From the NCBI GenBank assembly GCA_039704465.1, contig JASFAU010000018.1, positions 372,001 to 436,000 on the forward strand: a stretch of DNA of 64,000 nucleotides. Reading direction: 5' to 3'. The DNA comes from Plasmodiophora brassicae (lineage: Eukaryota; Endomyxa; Phytomyxea; Plasmodiophorida; Plasmodiophoridae). Positions within the stretch are counted from its first letter, which is position 1. Each line of letters begins with the position of its first letter. Made by a program: the position numbers and the translations under genes. Of the stretch, positions 42,965 to 52,662 are shown piece by piece. The notes beneath the pieces are model-generated. The model was not told the DNA's origin. It saw nothing but the letters and a program-made list of their open reading frames with translations, and made no database searches.

Positions 42965-44036
42965 ATGACGGTGACCTTGGCTTGTGCGTTGTACTGTCTC
43001 GCGGTACGCCCGTTGCCGCTGGGCCGTCGCATGCTGCGTGTTGCTGAGGCCAGGTGAAGGTGGTCGCGGGGGCTACTGGGTACGACAAGGGCAAACAGCC
43101 TGCCGCCAATGATTCCGATTATTTCTACAAGCCGCTTCCGAGGCTGGCTCGCGGGCACCCTAAGATCACCGTGCCCGCAGACAACGAAGAGATCGCGGTC
43201 GCGTGCTCGACGAAATACGAAACGTGCACGGCGAGGCCTGATTCGACTGCGACTCAGAAATGGTGCCGGGACAACTGTTTCCATGACCCGGCGTTCTGCC
43301 CTACAGATTTCTGCACGCCCGATTGCTATGAGCACATTGCAATCGGCGACCGCAAGACCAGCGCGGAGTACCAAGCCGGGAACCGTTACCCGTACACGTC
43401 GGACCACGACGCTCGGGACTCGGGATCGACCACGTCGTACTCACCGGCTGACTACTACGCTTCGCTTCCTTCACCTGTCGCGTGCGCTTCCTCATCGGCG
43501 TCGTTTGGGAAACAATCTGAACCCGTGAGACCGCACGGGACGTACCGGGGCCACGATGCGACGCTGTACGATCAGTGCACTGCCTTGCCTGAGTCGACCG
43601 CCAATCAGGAGTGGTGCCAGAACAACTGCTTCAATGACCCGCCGTACTGCCCGACTGATTTCTGCGCCTCCGACTGCTACAAGCACATAGCGCCGAAGGA
43701 TCGGATGACCCGGGCAGAGTACAAAGCGGCCGGTCTGTGCCCGGTACTCTTGGTCTGCGGCATGCATGGCGTGACGGCCACTAATGCCCAGTGTCGCAGG
43801 TTCCCGAGTTGCTTCCAGCGGGGTCGACTGCCAGTTCCGTCGAGGGCGTCGACGGGGAATCCATCGAGTCGTACACGAACGGCGACGAAGAGAAAACGTG
43901 CAACAAGTGCTCAGCCCAGCCCGGCACACCCTTCCCGTTGCAGGTTCCGCCAAAGCAGAGCAAATTCAAGAAGGCGATGAAGAAACTGAAACAGTTCTTC
44001 TCGTGCGCCAGCTGCAAGTCCAACGACACGTACTGA
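42965..44036 (+). CDS. Secreted protein with two tandem cysteine-rich modules
   Basis: Exons 42965-43003, 43054-43743 and 43800-44036 join in frame to 321 residues. The first exon and the start of the second give a signal peptide, MTVTLACALYCLAVKVVAGA. Two modules of about 55 residues follow, separated by a Ser/Tyr-rich linker. In the first, STATQKWCRDNCF and CPTDFCTPDCYEHIA; in the second, STANQEWCQNNCF and CPTDFCASDCYKHIA. Each ends with DRxTxAEYxAG. The C-terminus is acidic, then Lys-rich with CNKC and CASC pairs. The modules resemble the WCxxNC...CP...C extracellular domains seen in some carbohydrate-associated proteins. I cannot assign a ligand. Confidence 0.8.
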
Positions 44037-44209
44037 GCGCGCGTCCTCTATTCGTTTCCATTGTTATACATGGCGTTCACTTGTTTGGTCTGCTGATAAT
44101 CGCAAAGGCGGAATATTCGACGCTACCACCTGTATCTCGAATGATCGAGATCAGTCGCCTGTGACTAGCTCGACGTGGTCGGTTGCTGACGCTCGTAGTC
44201 GGTTCGACG

Positions 44210-44784
44210 ATGGGTTGCTGTAAGGTGATCTGCCTAGTCGCCTTTGTCATCCTGGTCGGGTTGGGCATCGCGATCTACCTCCTGTTCCCTGACCTGCATC
44301 CGCCCGTCTCGGCGTCAGTGGCGCCCAGCGGCCTCCAGTTCAGCCAGACGTCGCTGGCAGTGACTCTCGACGTGCACGTCAACGTCACCAACCGCAACCG
44401 CTACGACATCGACCTCGTGTCCGGCAACGTTGCCTTATCCTACAGAGGAAACCAGATATCGTCCACAAATGCACTGCCAACGGCCGTCTTCCCAGCCAAA
44501 CAGCTCTCCACGTACGTCTTTCAGTTTGTCGTCAACGTCAAACCGACCGACCCAGGTGGCGCCGTCCTTTGCAATGCGAGCTGGGCTTGTTTGATGAAAC
44601 GGTGATTGCAGGGGACCCGGCTACGAAAGCGCTGCTAGCGGTCGTGGCGACGTGTACGTCGTCGGCGACGTTCACAATGGACCTGGCTATCGCTGTCAAC
44701 GTCAAGGCAGGGTTCATACCGTTCAGTATTGCGATTCCGCCGATGGACGAATCCATAACGGAGCCATGCGTCCCGGCGACATAG
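44210..44784 (+). CDS. Membrane-anchored LEA2 (WHy)-domain-like protein
   Basis: Exon 1 (44210-44555) and exon 2 (44612-44784) join to 172 residues. MGCC at the start could allow myristoylation and palmitoylation. A membrane helix follows, VICLVAFVILVGLGIAIYLL. The rest resembles a LEA_2/WHy beta-sandwich: LAVTLDVHVNVTNRNRYDID, FPAKQLSTYVFQFVVNVKP, then TFTMDLAIAVNVKAGFIPFS. Related NDR1/HIN1-like proteins in plants and similar proteins in protists sit at membranes with the domain facing outward. The biochemical role is not known. Confidence 0.7.
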
Positions 44785-44882
44785 GTCGGGAAGAGAGACG
44801 ACTCTAACAGCACAGTTTACACCGTTTGGGCACTCGGTTGACCCGTTCACTGGACCTTCAATTTATGCAATACGGTCGGGAG

Positions 44883-45800
44883 TCACGTATGGCTTGTCGT
44901 GACAGAGGAACCGGCAGGGTACAATGGCAATCCAAGAAGATTCGCCAGCGTGCCACGATATGAGTCCAGAGCTCCTGTGCACACACCGACTCGATTAGCG
45001 TCTGTTGTGTATGGCATCCGGGGGCGCATTGGCAATGTACCATTAGCAACAGCGGTCTTCGCGTTTGCTAGTTCGTGGTCGTTGAGCTTGCCGTCCCCGT
45101 CGACATCAAACGCGGACGCGATCGCGTAGTCTCTGGCGCTGACGATCCCGTCTGCGTCAAGGTCGAACGAGCGATCGGGCAGACGTGGCGTATTCTTGGC
45201 CTCCAGCATCGATCGATAAACCTGTCGGTCGTTGAGCAAACCAAACTCGTTGCGATGCTTCGGCCACTGCACCTCATGGCAGTCGACCTCAAAGTTGTGT
45301 CTAGCTTTCGTCCTGAGGATGCGGTCTTTCAGGCGGCGGTCGCGTGCATGGGCACGGTCGATGCGTTTCTCCCATGCGCCCCTGCCAGCGTCCTTCAGCT
45401 CTGCCTTGCGCTCATCAAGCATTTGTTGCCGGCAGCGCGCTCCAGGAACGACTTGTGATGCTGTTAACGCGTCAAGACACGGCGACGCAGCACGCCATAC
45501 CACAAGCTTACGCTCGAACGCGGAGCAATACGCCGACCCATACGACGTCGAGAACGGGAGGAACGACCTGTCCTCGACGGTCGATGAGCATGAACTGCCA
45601 CACGAGCTGACGATGGAGCTGCTTGTCGATACGTTGCTATGGTACCTGTAAGAGGCGTACGGACATGATCCAGGCACAGAGAGCCGACCTGCGAGTTGAA
45701 CATGACGACGACGTCGCCGACAGGCAGACGTCCAATGGACGGGTCGACACTGTTCGACCAGCTTCGGCGAACAGCGACGGGCGGGCGCGCTGACCCCCAA
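44883..45800 (-). CDS. EF-hand calcium-binding protein
   Basis: The 3' portion reads DRSFDLDADGIVSARDYAIA then DVDGDGKLNDHELANAK, two adjacent EF-hand loops with the Asp/Gly pattern needed for Ca2+. Upstream is a basic helical region (RIDRAHARDRRLKDRILRTK) and HNFEVDCHEVQWPKHRNEFG. The N-terminal part and start are uncertain. The frame is open to 45800, but introns are likely between 45500 and 46100. The stop is at 44883. Two EF-hands in tandem after a charged helix suggest a Ca2+ sensor. The partner is unknown. Confidence 0.65.
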   Translation of the reverse strand: MGVSAPARRCSPKLVEQCRPVHWTSACRRRRRHVQLAGRLSVPGSCPYASYRYHSNVSTSSSIVSSCGSSCSSTVEDRSFLPFSTSYGSAYCSAFERKLVVWRAASPCLDALTASQVVPGARCRQQMLDERKAELKDAGRGAWEKRIDRAHARDRRLKDRILRTKARHNFEVDCHEVQWPKHRNEFGLLNDRQVYRSMLEAKNTPRLPDRSFDLDADGIVSARDYAIASAFDVDGDGKLNDHELANAKTAVANGTLPMRPRMPYTTDANRVGVCTGALDSYRGTLANLLGLPLYPAGSSVTTSHT

Positions 45801-46254
45801 CTAGATGTGCAGAACCGTGACCTTTGGTGTACCGTTGATCTTCGACTCGTTCCGCACCCTATCGGCACACGATCAGACAATTGGGAAGCGATACGGACCA
45901 GGGGAGGAGACGTCTTACCCAGATGCTTGCTGCGTTGACCGGCTTGGCGGACGATGCCTGGCTGGGATACTGGCCGGCATTCCTGACCCAGTTGTCGAAC
46001 AGAGACATAACAGAAGCGGGCCACACACGATACACCACGTCTCGTGGAGATACTGTTAGTTAATGAATCTGCTGAAAATATCTCGCTCCCATGAGCCAAC
46101 GCCACACGCGATTCCGCCGTACGCTCAGCAACAGCAAGGTTTAACCGACAGACCTATGTATTGATTGTGATGTTTTGAGTCAGAACCCGCGCCAATTGTC
46201 ACCTGCAAGCGCAAATGTCACCAGCGTTAACAATACAAATGGATAACGAACCGG
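45801..46254. other. Stretch without a supported gene
   Basis: Upstream of the EF-hand gene and downstream of the MAN1/Src1 gene. It may include 5' exons of the EF-hand gene on the minus strand (for example GRLPVGDVVVMFNSQVG near 45700), but I could not join them with confidence. Confidence 0.3.
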
Positions 46255-48447
46255 TTACCGAGGGGCGGACGGGTAGACGAATGCAGGTTTGCTGCTGCCA
46301 CTGGAACGTAACGGGATCTGGGAGAAGACGAGGCCTTTCTTCTGCACACCGTTGAGAAACACGAGCGAATTGTTGATACGCGCATCCCGCATCAGTTGCT
46401 CCAGAGCGAGGGCCCACACAGCATCATCGCGAGCGAAACCGCTCTGCTCAAACGCCGTCACAGACAGATGGTCAAGAGCAACTGCGCCGACAGAGTCTTT
46501 CAGGACACCCAGAGCGGCCTTGTAGACTTGAATGGCGAGGGCGACACGACGACCGTGGCGTCGGCGGCGAAATACCCAGAAAGCAATTGCGAAAGCAGTG
46601 ACGACAATCGCCACAAACGTCCGAATGTGCGAGGCAAGCCATTGCCGAACGGCACACGAGAATGAACGATGCGGGACGGTTGACCAGATTCGGGGCGGCG
46701 TACCGTTATATCGAAGCGGGGTCGTCTGGGGATCAATCGTTTGCAGTTTGGACAACATCTTTCTGTAGGCGTCCTGGAACTGAGGTTCGCTTCCATGAAG
46801 ATCTTTCAGGCGCTGTTCAAGTTCAGCCTGAGGGATCTCACGCGGGCCAGACACTTCGCCGCACTCGACGCGCCCAAGTTGCTCAGCGGCGATCCAGGCC
46901 GCGTCCTCCAGGAGTTGCTCAGCCAACGTGACGACACGAGGATCATCGATACACTTGCCCCGATGCAGCACTAGACCGCTTCGGCAATGGGCACGCCCGG
47001 CGGAGTCACACGACGCACGGGCTGGACAGGGAAGGCAATCCTCGAGCTGTGGGCTGCCATCCGTTGGACAATAGACAGGACCAACAAAAACATGGCGAGC
47101 GATTAGGAACGCTAAACCAGCGACAATGATCGATACAGCGGGTAGGATTATGGTCCTGAGCGTCGAGAACGGACGCTTAGTGACCTAGGGCCAACACGGA
47201 CGTTAACCATACGCGCTCGGGATTGCAATTGGTGGGGAAACTCGCCTTCGGGGACGTCGGTGGAACGACAACAGTTTGGCGGATCACCCTCCGAACAGGG
47301 CTGCTAGATGGTCGGGATGACGGTGCGAACAGTTTCCGAGGTTCGACAGGGGTCTGCATAGCAACGCGTTAGTGTGCTTTGCGTTAATCCCTCATGGTTC
47401 TTACGGAAACCTGTGGTTGATCTCTGGACGTGCCAAGGAGAGACGACGACGGGGGCTGCTTGGGCGCTGCAGCCGGCTCTCCATCTCTCATCCTGGCCTT
47501 GGCAGATTTCTTCTTCGCTGACGACGACCGCTGGAACTTGTTGACACCCGACTCAACATCTTCGGCAGGTTTTGGTGGCGTCTTTGCTACTTCCTTGCCA
47601 GAGTCGGGGACGGGTCCCTGTATGGCAATTTAAAATCCAAGCGCAACAATAGCAACACATCAGATACCTCGATTGGCTCGGAGGTCGACGCACGTGATTG
47701 TTTCAGGCGAGCCAGGAACGTCTGTAAGTAATCAGGAACAACGTAGGCGAGCGGAATCACGACGGTCGTACCGTTGCGACCATGGGGACAGGGCTTGCAA
47801 AAGGAGTCGTGGGCACCGTCTTGGCGATTGGAGACTCTAGCGAATCAAACATCAACCTTAGCAGGCTCCAAATATTGATAGCCCTGCTACTTACCATCAA
47901 CCTTGCGCTTCTTTGTAGGCGATGCTGGAGGCTGTTCTTCCGCTTCTTCGGCTGGCTCTTTAGCCGGAGTACGCGGCACTGTTTTACGCTTCTTTGGTGT
48001 TGTTCCGCGCCGCACCACAGGCTTTCGACTAGGCGTCTTCGGCTGTTCTTCGTCCTTCTTCGCCGGCGCTTCATCCTTCATAGCATCCTAGGTAGGTAGG
48101 CGACTGGATTAGAGTGCTGAACGTCACCGGTACACAACGGTGATGCCCACCCTCTGCTTGTCAATATGCTGAATGACAAGAGCCACATAGTCGGGTTTGC
48201 GCGCTGCCCCAGTCGGCAACGCAATCTCGCGTTCCGTCAGCCACGTCCGCAGCGCCGCGATAGTGTACCGTCGCGCAATGACGGCCGCGTCCGGCGTCTC
48301 GTCCAACAGGGCCAATTCCTCATCGCTCAGCGCCAAATAATCCGTGTCCTGCTCTTCGGAACTCGACCTGGATTCCGGTTCCGGTTCGGGCGGACGGCGC
48401 GCCGGCGTCGATCGCCGGGCCTTCGGCGTGGCCGACCGCACCATCAC
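46255..48447 (-). CDS. MAN1/Src1/Heh-like inner nuclear membrane protein (HeH/LEM-like + MSC domain)
   Basis: The start at 48447 gives a basic, Ser/Pro-rich segment, then YTIAALRTWLTEREIALPTG, resembling the HeH/LEM-like DNA-binding helix pair. A GTGGGC/CCTAG intron (about 48145-48089) joins a Lys-rich linker with TPKKRKT and TKKRKVD nuclear-localisation signals. Further exons lead to a first membrane helix (ILPAVSIIVAGLAFLIARHV) and a lumenal Cys-rich part (CLPCPARASCDSAGRAHC). A second helix follows, IRTFVAIVVTAFAIAFWVF, and a C-terminal MSC domain with HLSVTAFEQ, DDAVWALALEQLMRDARINN and VQKKGLVF. Family members anchor chromatin to the nuclear envelope and help place nuclear pores. Domain order and topology match well. 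Confidence 0.82.
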
Positions 48448-48507
48448 GATACGGCACCTTCTGAAAAATAGTGCGGGTCCGCGGTTTTTCCGTTTGCGCG
48501 TTCCGAT

Positions 48508-48604
48508 CAGTCATCGAGTCATCAGTCATCAGTCATCACTCATCAGTCATCATCAATCATCAGTCATCAACTCATAAAAGCAATCAGTCATCAACTCATC
48601 ACTC
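48508..48604. repeat. AGTCATC-type short tandem repeat
   Basis: A run of imperfect 7-10 bp units such as CAGTCATCA and CTCATCA covers about 95 bp just upstream of the MAN1/Src1 start codon. It may lie in its 5' untranslated region or promoter. Confidence 0.85.
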
Positions 48605-49413
48605 ACCAGATGCTCCACCGCTGGGACTCGACCTTTGTCCGCAGACGAATTCGCTGTGCCGCCCGCAGATGTAAACGTGACCGCGTCCTACCAGGACACG
48701 GACTAGCCGAACGTGCTGCCGCTAGCAGGGCTGTTCTCATTTGCTCCTCAGAACAGGCCTCAACAGCCCACTTCACTATCGGTGAAGTACCGTTCCTGCG
48801 AGACGGGTTCCCAGCGTAGTGCATGAATTTACCCTGGTTCAATGATGGGGCGTAAGCGATGTCAGTACTATTGCGATTATTGACGGAATGGTACTTGTAG
48901 ATCGGTATCGCCAGCTAGGCTACAGAAGCATCTAGTCCTGTTGCCTAGTTGGCGACCACACCGGTCCACATGCCCTGCCTCGCTAAGGTGCACCTAGAAT
49001 CCACTGAAGCGTTGCCGGGTTCGCAGCTGCCCAGATTGTAAGGGTCGGCGGCTGACGACGCTAGGTTTGGTTTGGTCTAAAGAGGTTGTCAGATTCTTAT
49101 GGAGCCGCCTACCACTGCCGAAGCAGCTTGACGCCATCGTTTACGTATTACTGGGCAGAACCTTTGGAACGTTGTTGGACAATGTCTGTCGAGCTGTGCT
49201 AGATTGCTCAATTATACCGGTTCACATTCGCTCCTTCATCTACATTTCCGTGTTCTCCTAACTCCTGATATCTGCACGGGTGAACCGAATTCAGATCGGA
49301 GATGCTCGGATATTTTCACACAATCAGGAGATATCCTCGATCTCGTTTCGGTCGATCGGCTCGAACCCGCTCATTTGTGGCTTGTCCTCAGTGCTTCCCG
49401 ACGTTTACGCGCA
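48605..49413. other. Gene-free stretch with a decayed palindromic element
   Basis: About 800 bp between the short tandem repeat and the alginate-lyase-like gene. Apart from the element at 48896-48970, I see only short frames without recognisable features. Confidence 0.4.
48896..48970. mobile_element. Diverged copy of the palindromic element
   Basis: It starts TGTAGATCGG and ends CCGGTCCACA, with internal CTAGGCTACAG and GCCTAGTTGG matching the other copies at reduced identity. No target duplication is visible, consistent with age. Confidence 0.6.
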
Positions 49414-50499
49414 ATGTCGTTTGCGCTGTCTGTAACGCCGTTCCTCCTCCTGTTCGGCACCGTGTTTGGCGGCTGTTACATTAATCAACCATCAGAGTTT
49501 ATTCATCCGGGCCTGCTACACACCGACGAAGATTTCCAATTCGTTCGATTCTGGGTGGAACACGGCTACGAACCGTATCTGTCCGGATGGAGCACCCTGC
49601 AGAACAACTGGCACTCACGACTGTCGTACACTGCCCGTGCCAGTCCGATAGTGTACCGCGGCGATGACGGCGTCCATCCGCAGAACTACCACGACCTGAT
49701 GAGCGACGCGCATGCCGCCTACCTACATGCGCTGCTTTGGAAGATATCGGGAGATGATAGGTGGGCGGACATCGCCGTACAGATCCTGAATGCCTGCGCC
49801 GTCAGCCTGGAAGCGCTGTACGGAACCGCGGATCGGTTCCTGATGGCCGGGTTTCAGGGATACCAGATAGCAAACGCTGGCGAAATCCTGCGCCGCTATC
49901 CGCGTTGGTCCAAGGAAAGTTTCCAGAACTTCACCACCATGATGCTCAACGTCTTCTACCCGATGAATAAGGACTTCCTGGTGAGGCATAACGATGCCCA
50001 CTCGCCCGTTCACTACTGGTCGAACTGGGACCTCGGCATCATGGCCTCGCTGATCGCGATCGGTGTTGTCGCCGATCGTCCCGATATCTACAACTTCGCC
50101 GTCGACTACTTTTATCGCGGCAGTGGAAATGGCGCCATCAACAGAACGTCATGGGTCACGTGCCAGGACGGGACCGCGCAAGATCAGGAATCCGGACGCG
50201 ACCAGGGCCATGCTACCCTGTCCATCATGTTGCTGACGACATTCTGCCAGATGGCATGGGCGCAGAAGTGCGACCTGTTCGGCTATGACGACAACCGCGT
50301 TCTGAAAGGCTCAGAGTACACGGCCAAGTACAACCTGGGTTTCGATGTGAACTTCACGGCTTATATGAACCATCCCTTCTACAACAGGGACGTCTCACCC
50401 AACGCCCGCGGCAACGTTCGGCCCATGTGGGAGCTGCCCTACAGCCATTATCGTTACGTCAAGGGCGTTCCCGAGAGCCGCGTCCGGTGGTCTAATTAG
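49414..50499 (+). CDS. Secreted alginate-lyase-superfamily protein
   Basis: The single exon from the ATG at 49414 encodes 361 residues. A signal peptide is clear: ALSVTPFLLLFGTVFGGC. The mature protein begins FIHPGLLHTDEDFQFVRFWV, a typical start of the alginate-lyase-like (alpha/alpha toroid) fold. Later landmarks are HSPVHYWSNWDLGIMASLIA, QDQESGRDQGHATLSIMLL, DLFGYDDNRVLKGSEYTAKY and WELPYSHYRYVKGVP, as in fungal members of this superfamily. It likely cleaves a uronic-acid-containing polysaccharide by beta-elimination, inferred from family. The substrate is unknown. The lack of introns and the neighbouring foldback DNA mark it as possible accessory cargo. Confidence 0.75.
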   Translation: MSFALSVTPFLLLFGTVFGGCYINQPSEFIHPGLLHTDEDFQFVRFWVEHGYEPYLSGWSTLQNNWHSRLSYTARASPIVYRGDDGVHPQNYHDLMSDAHAAYLHALLWKISGDDRWADIAVQILNACAVSLEALYGTADRFLMAGFQGYQIANAGEILRRYPRWSKESFQNFTTMMLNVFYPMNKDFLVRHNDAHSPVHYWSNWDLGIMASLIAIGVVADRPDIYNFAVDYFYRGSGNGAINRTSWVTCQDGTAQDQESGRDQGHATLSIMLLTTFCQMAWAQKCDLFGYDDNRVLKGSEYTAKYNLGFDVNFTAYMNHPFYNRDVSPNARGNVRPMWELPYSHYRYVKGVPESRVRWSN

Positions 50500-50535
50500 A
50501 TGTTCGCCGACAACGTACGGCCGGAGGGTTGTCAG

Positions 50536-50826
50536 ACCGTCGGCTTCGGCAGACGGTTAATCCGTGTTGTAGAGACAATCGTCGTCCGTCGTGTCGTCTC
50601 CTGACATTTTAACCGTCTTTCACCGTCCGTAGCCGTCTGTCGTCGCATCGTCTGTCTTTCGTGCCGCTTTGTTTCTGGTTCCGACCACAAAGCGGCACGA
50701 AAGACAGACGATGCGACGCCAGACGGCTAAGGACGGTGAAAGACGGTTAAAATGTCAGGAGACGACACGACGGACGACGGTTGTCTCCACAACACGGATT
50801 AACGTCCGTCTGCCGAAGCCGACGGT
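50536..50826. repeat. Large near-perfect palindrome with 14-bp loop
   Basis: The left arm (50536-50672) and right arm (50687-50826) are reverse complements with few mismatches. The loop is TTCTGGTTCCGACC. Arm ends are ACCGTCGGCTTCGGCAGACG and its complement. The sequence has no coding features. It starts 37 bp after the alginate-lyase-like stop codon. Confidence 0.9.
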
Positions 50827-50855
50827 TGCCGTGGACGTTTACTCAAACTGCGCGG

Positions 50856-51486
50856 TAGCGTCATGGACGGTGCCGTTGACGGCCAAGGCAGCAATAGGAG
50901 ACGCAGGAGGTATCAGACGAGCCATAATCGCGACAGAGCCACCTGTGGTACTGCGATCGGGTGAAGTAGGCGATGCACCCGTCGGTGACGCGAGAAGCCT
51001 TTCGGGACCGGGAAACAACGGTGGAAGGGTGGAGACTGGAGCGCCTCGCTAATGGGACCAGCGCGGGAGCATGGCCGCCACTTGCACACGCCCGCTGTTC
51101 TGCAGAAGATGATTGTAGCGATAGTGGTTCAGGGCGTGGGAAAGGGGAACTGCAATTGGAGTGGCAGCAGTTCGCCCAAAGTCAGTCACGCGGTTTCGTG
51201 TCGTTGTCAGCCGAAGTCGCTGGCGGTTGTGTGCAGGCAACGACGTTTGAACGGCCTTTGCCTGCCATTTGGTGTGTTACGCCTTCAGCTGGACGTCTCC
51301 ACCCTTCCACAGTTGTTTCCCGGTCCCGAAAGGCTTCTCGCGTCACCGACGGGTGCATCGCCTACTATATTCACCCGATCGCTGTACCACAGGTGGCTCT
51401 GTCGCGATTATGGCTCGTCTGATATCTCCTGCGTCTCCTATTGCTGCCTTGGGCCTTGGCCGTCAACGGCACCGTCCATGACGCTA
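50856..51486. repeat. Inverted repeat with arms of 181 and 192 bp around a 258-bp centre
   Basis: Arms are 50856-51036 and 51295-51486, ending TAGCGTCATGGACGGTGCCG on the outside. The right arm has an 8-bp tandem duplication (GGGCCTTGGC region) and a 3-bp insertion relative to the left. Otherwise the arms are nearly identical. The centre has no protein-like frame. This resembles a Foldback-type element. Confidence 0.88.
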
Positions 51487-51723
51487 TGCGATCAGGCATT
51501 TCCAAACCGACAAAAAAGGCAGGTCAGCCCAAGAAACCACGAGCGCGCGGCAAGTGCAAGCAGTCATAGTGATATCCCTGCGCTCTTATGCGATCGATAG
51601 TACATTCGTCCCATCATCATCGTGGCTGCACATATAGTCAGATGTCGACGTTGTCAGCTGTTCAATATTGGAGTAGGGCAGCGCGCCTCCGTAAACTCAG
51701 GGTAACTCTCTTCGCGTGTGTTA

Positions 51724-51757
51724 CTGGCCTGCAACGCGCGAGCGCGTTGCAGGCCAG
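51724..51757. repeat. Perfect hairpin, 15-bp stem and 4-base loop
   Basis: CTGGCCTGCAACGCG, the loop CGAG, then CGCGTTGCAGGCCAG. No U-run follows and this is a eukaryotic genome, so I do not call a terminator. Confidence 0.9.
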
Positions 51758-51797
51758 CTTTTGAATTATTCTCGAATTCAAACGAGTCGGTCCAAAC

Positions 51798-52560
51798 ATG
51801 GGGTGGGAGCCCACGCGGCCGCCCTTCGCGGCCGACGGCAATTACGGCGAGGCCAGTGGCGGTTATGACCAGCTCGGGCTTGGTACCTTGATGTACAGCA
51901 AGGTTATACCTAACGCCCACCCTCTGGGACCAGCACCTCCGCAACGCGACGTCGGCCCGGTACCTGATCACGACTCGGCGCCCGACCAACAAGACGGCAT
52001 ATCGGTCGATGACCAGAGATCACCCAATTACGTCACGACGACCGAGCAGCAAGACGACAACAACCCGACCGAGGACGACGTCTCTGCTCCCAAGCAACAA
52101 GATGGCGCATCGCTCGACGACCCGGCGCCGGTTCACAACTTGGCGCCCGGACGCTCAGGTCAGCGACCAGGCACTGGATCACGGCTCCGCGTCCGAATAC
52201 CAAGACAGCGCATAGGACAACAACCAGAGGCTGGATCACGAATTGACGTACGAGGACCAAGACAGCGCATCGCTCGACGACCCGGTGCCGGACTGGGTGC
52301 TCGAGCACCAAGACGTCGGCGCCTCTGTCGACGACCCGTCATCTGGACACGAATCGGCGCCCGAGCACAGATCGATCGACGACCGGACACCCACATACGA
52401 CTCGGCGTCGGACCAACAGGACGTTGATGACCCAGCACCGGATTACGACTAGACGGCCGAGCAGTAACTCGACGCATACTTGGTCGAAGACGACCAGGCA
52501 CCGGATCGCGAATCGGCCACCGAACACCGAGACCCAGACACTCGTGACGCCGTCAGACAC
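51798..52560 (+). repeat. Degenerate tandem repeat region with coding character
   Basis: The plus strand is a series of imperfect units of roughly 40-50 bp. In one frame or another they read 'DDPAPDHDSAPEQQD'-like peptides: HDSAPDQQDGISVDD, APKQQDGASLDDPAP, YEDQDSASLDDPVP, APEHRSIDDRTPTYDSA. The frame changes near 52140 and stops occur near 52217 and 52448. It is therefore either a decayed repeat protein or a minisatellite. No promoter or splice signal was identified. Confidence 0.6.
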
Positions 52561-52662
52561 TGGCGACAATACACTCCAGACACTATCCGTGTTCAAGTCA
52601 AGGTACATCAATTCGATGCTGTTCCGAAGATAGCCCTCATCACTAGGCATTTCCAATCCGAC

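Noticed and set aside
50536..51757. CRISPR array or bacterial-type terminators
   Set aside because: The repeats are inverted rather than regularly spaced direct repeats, and the genes around are spliced eukaryotic genes.
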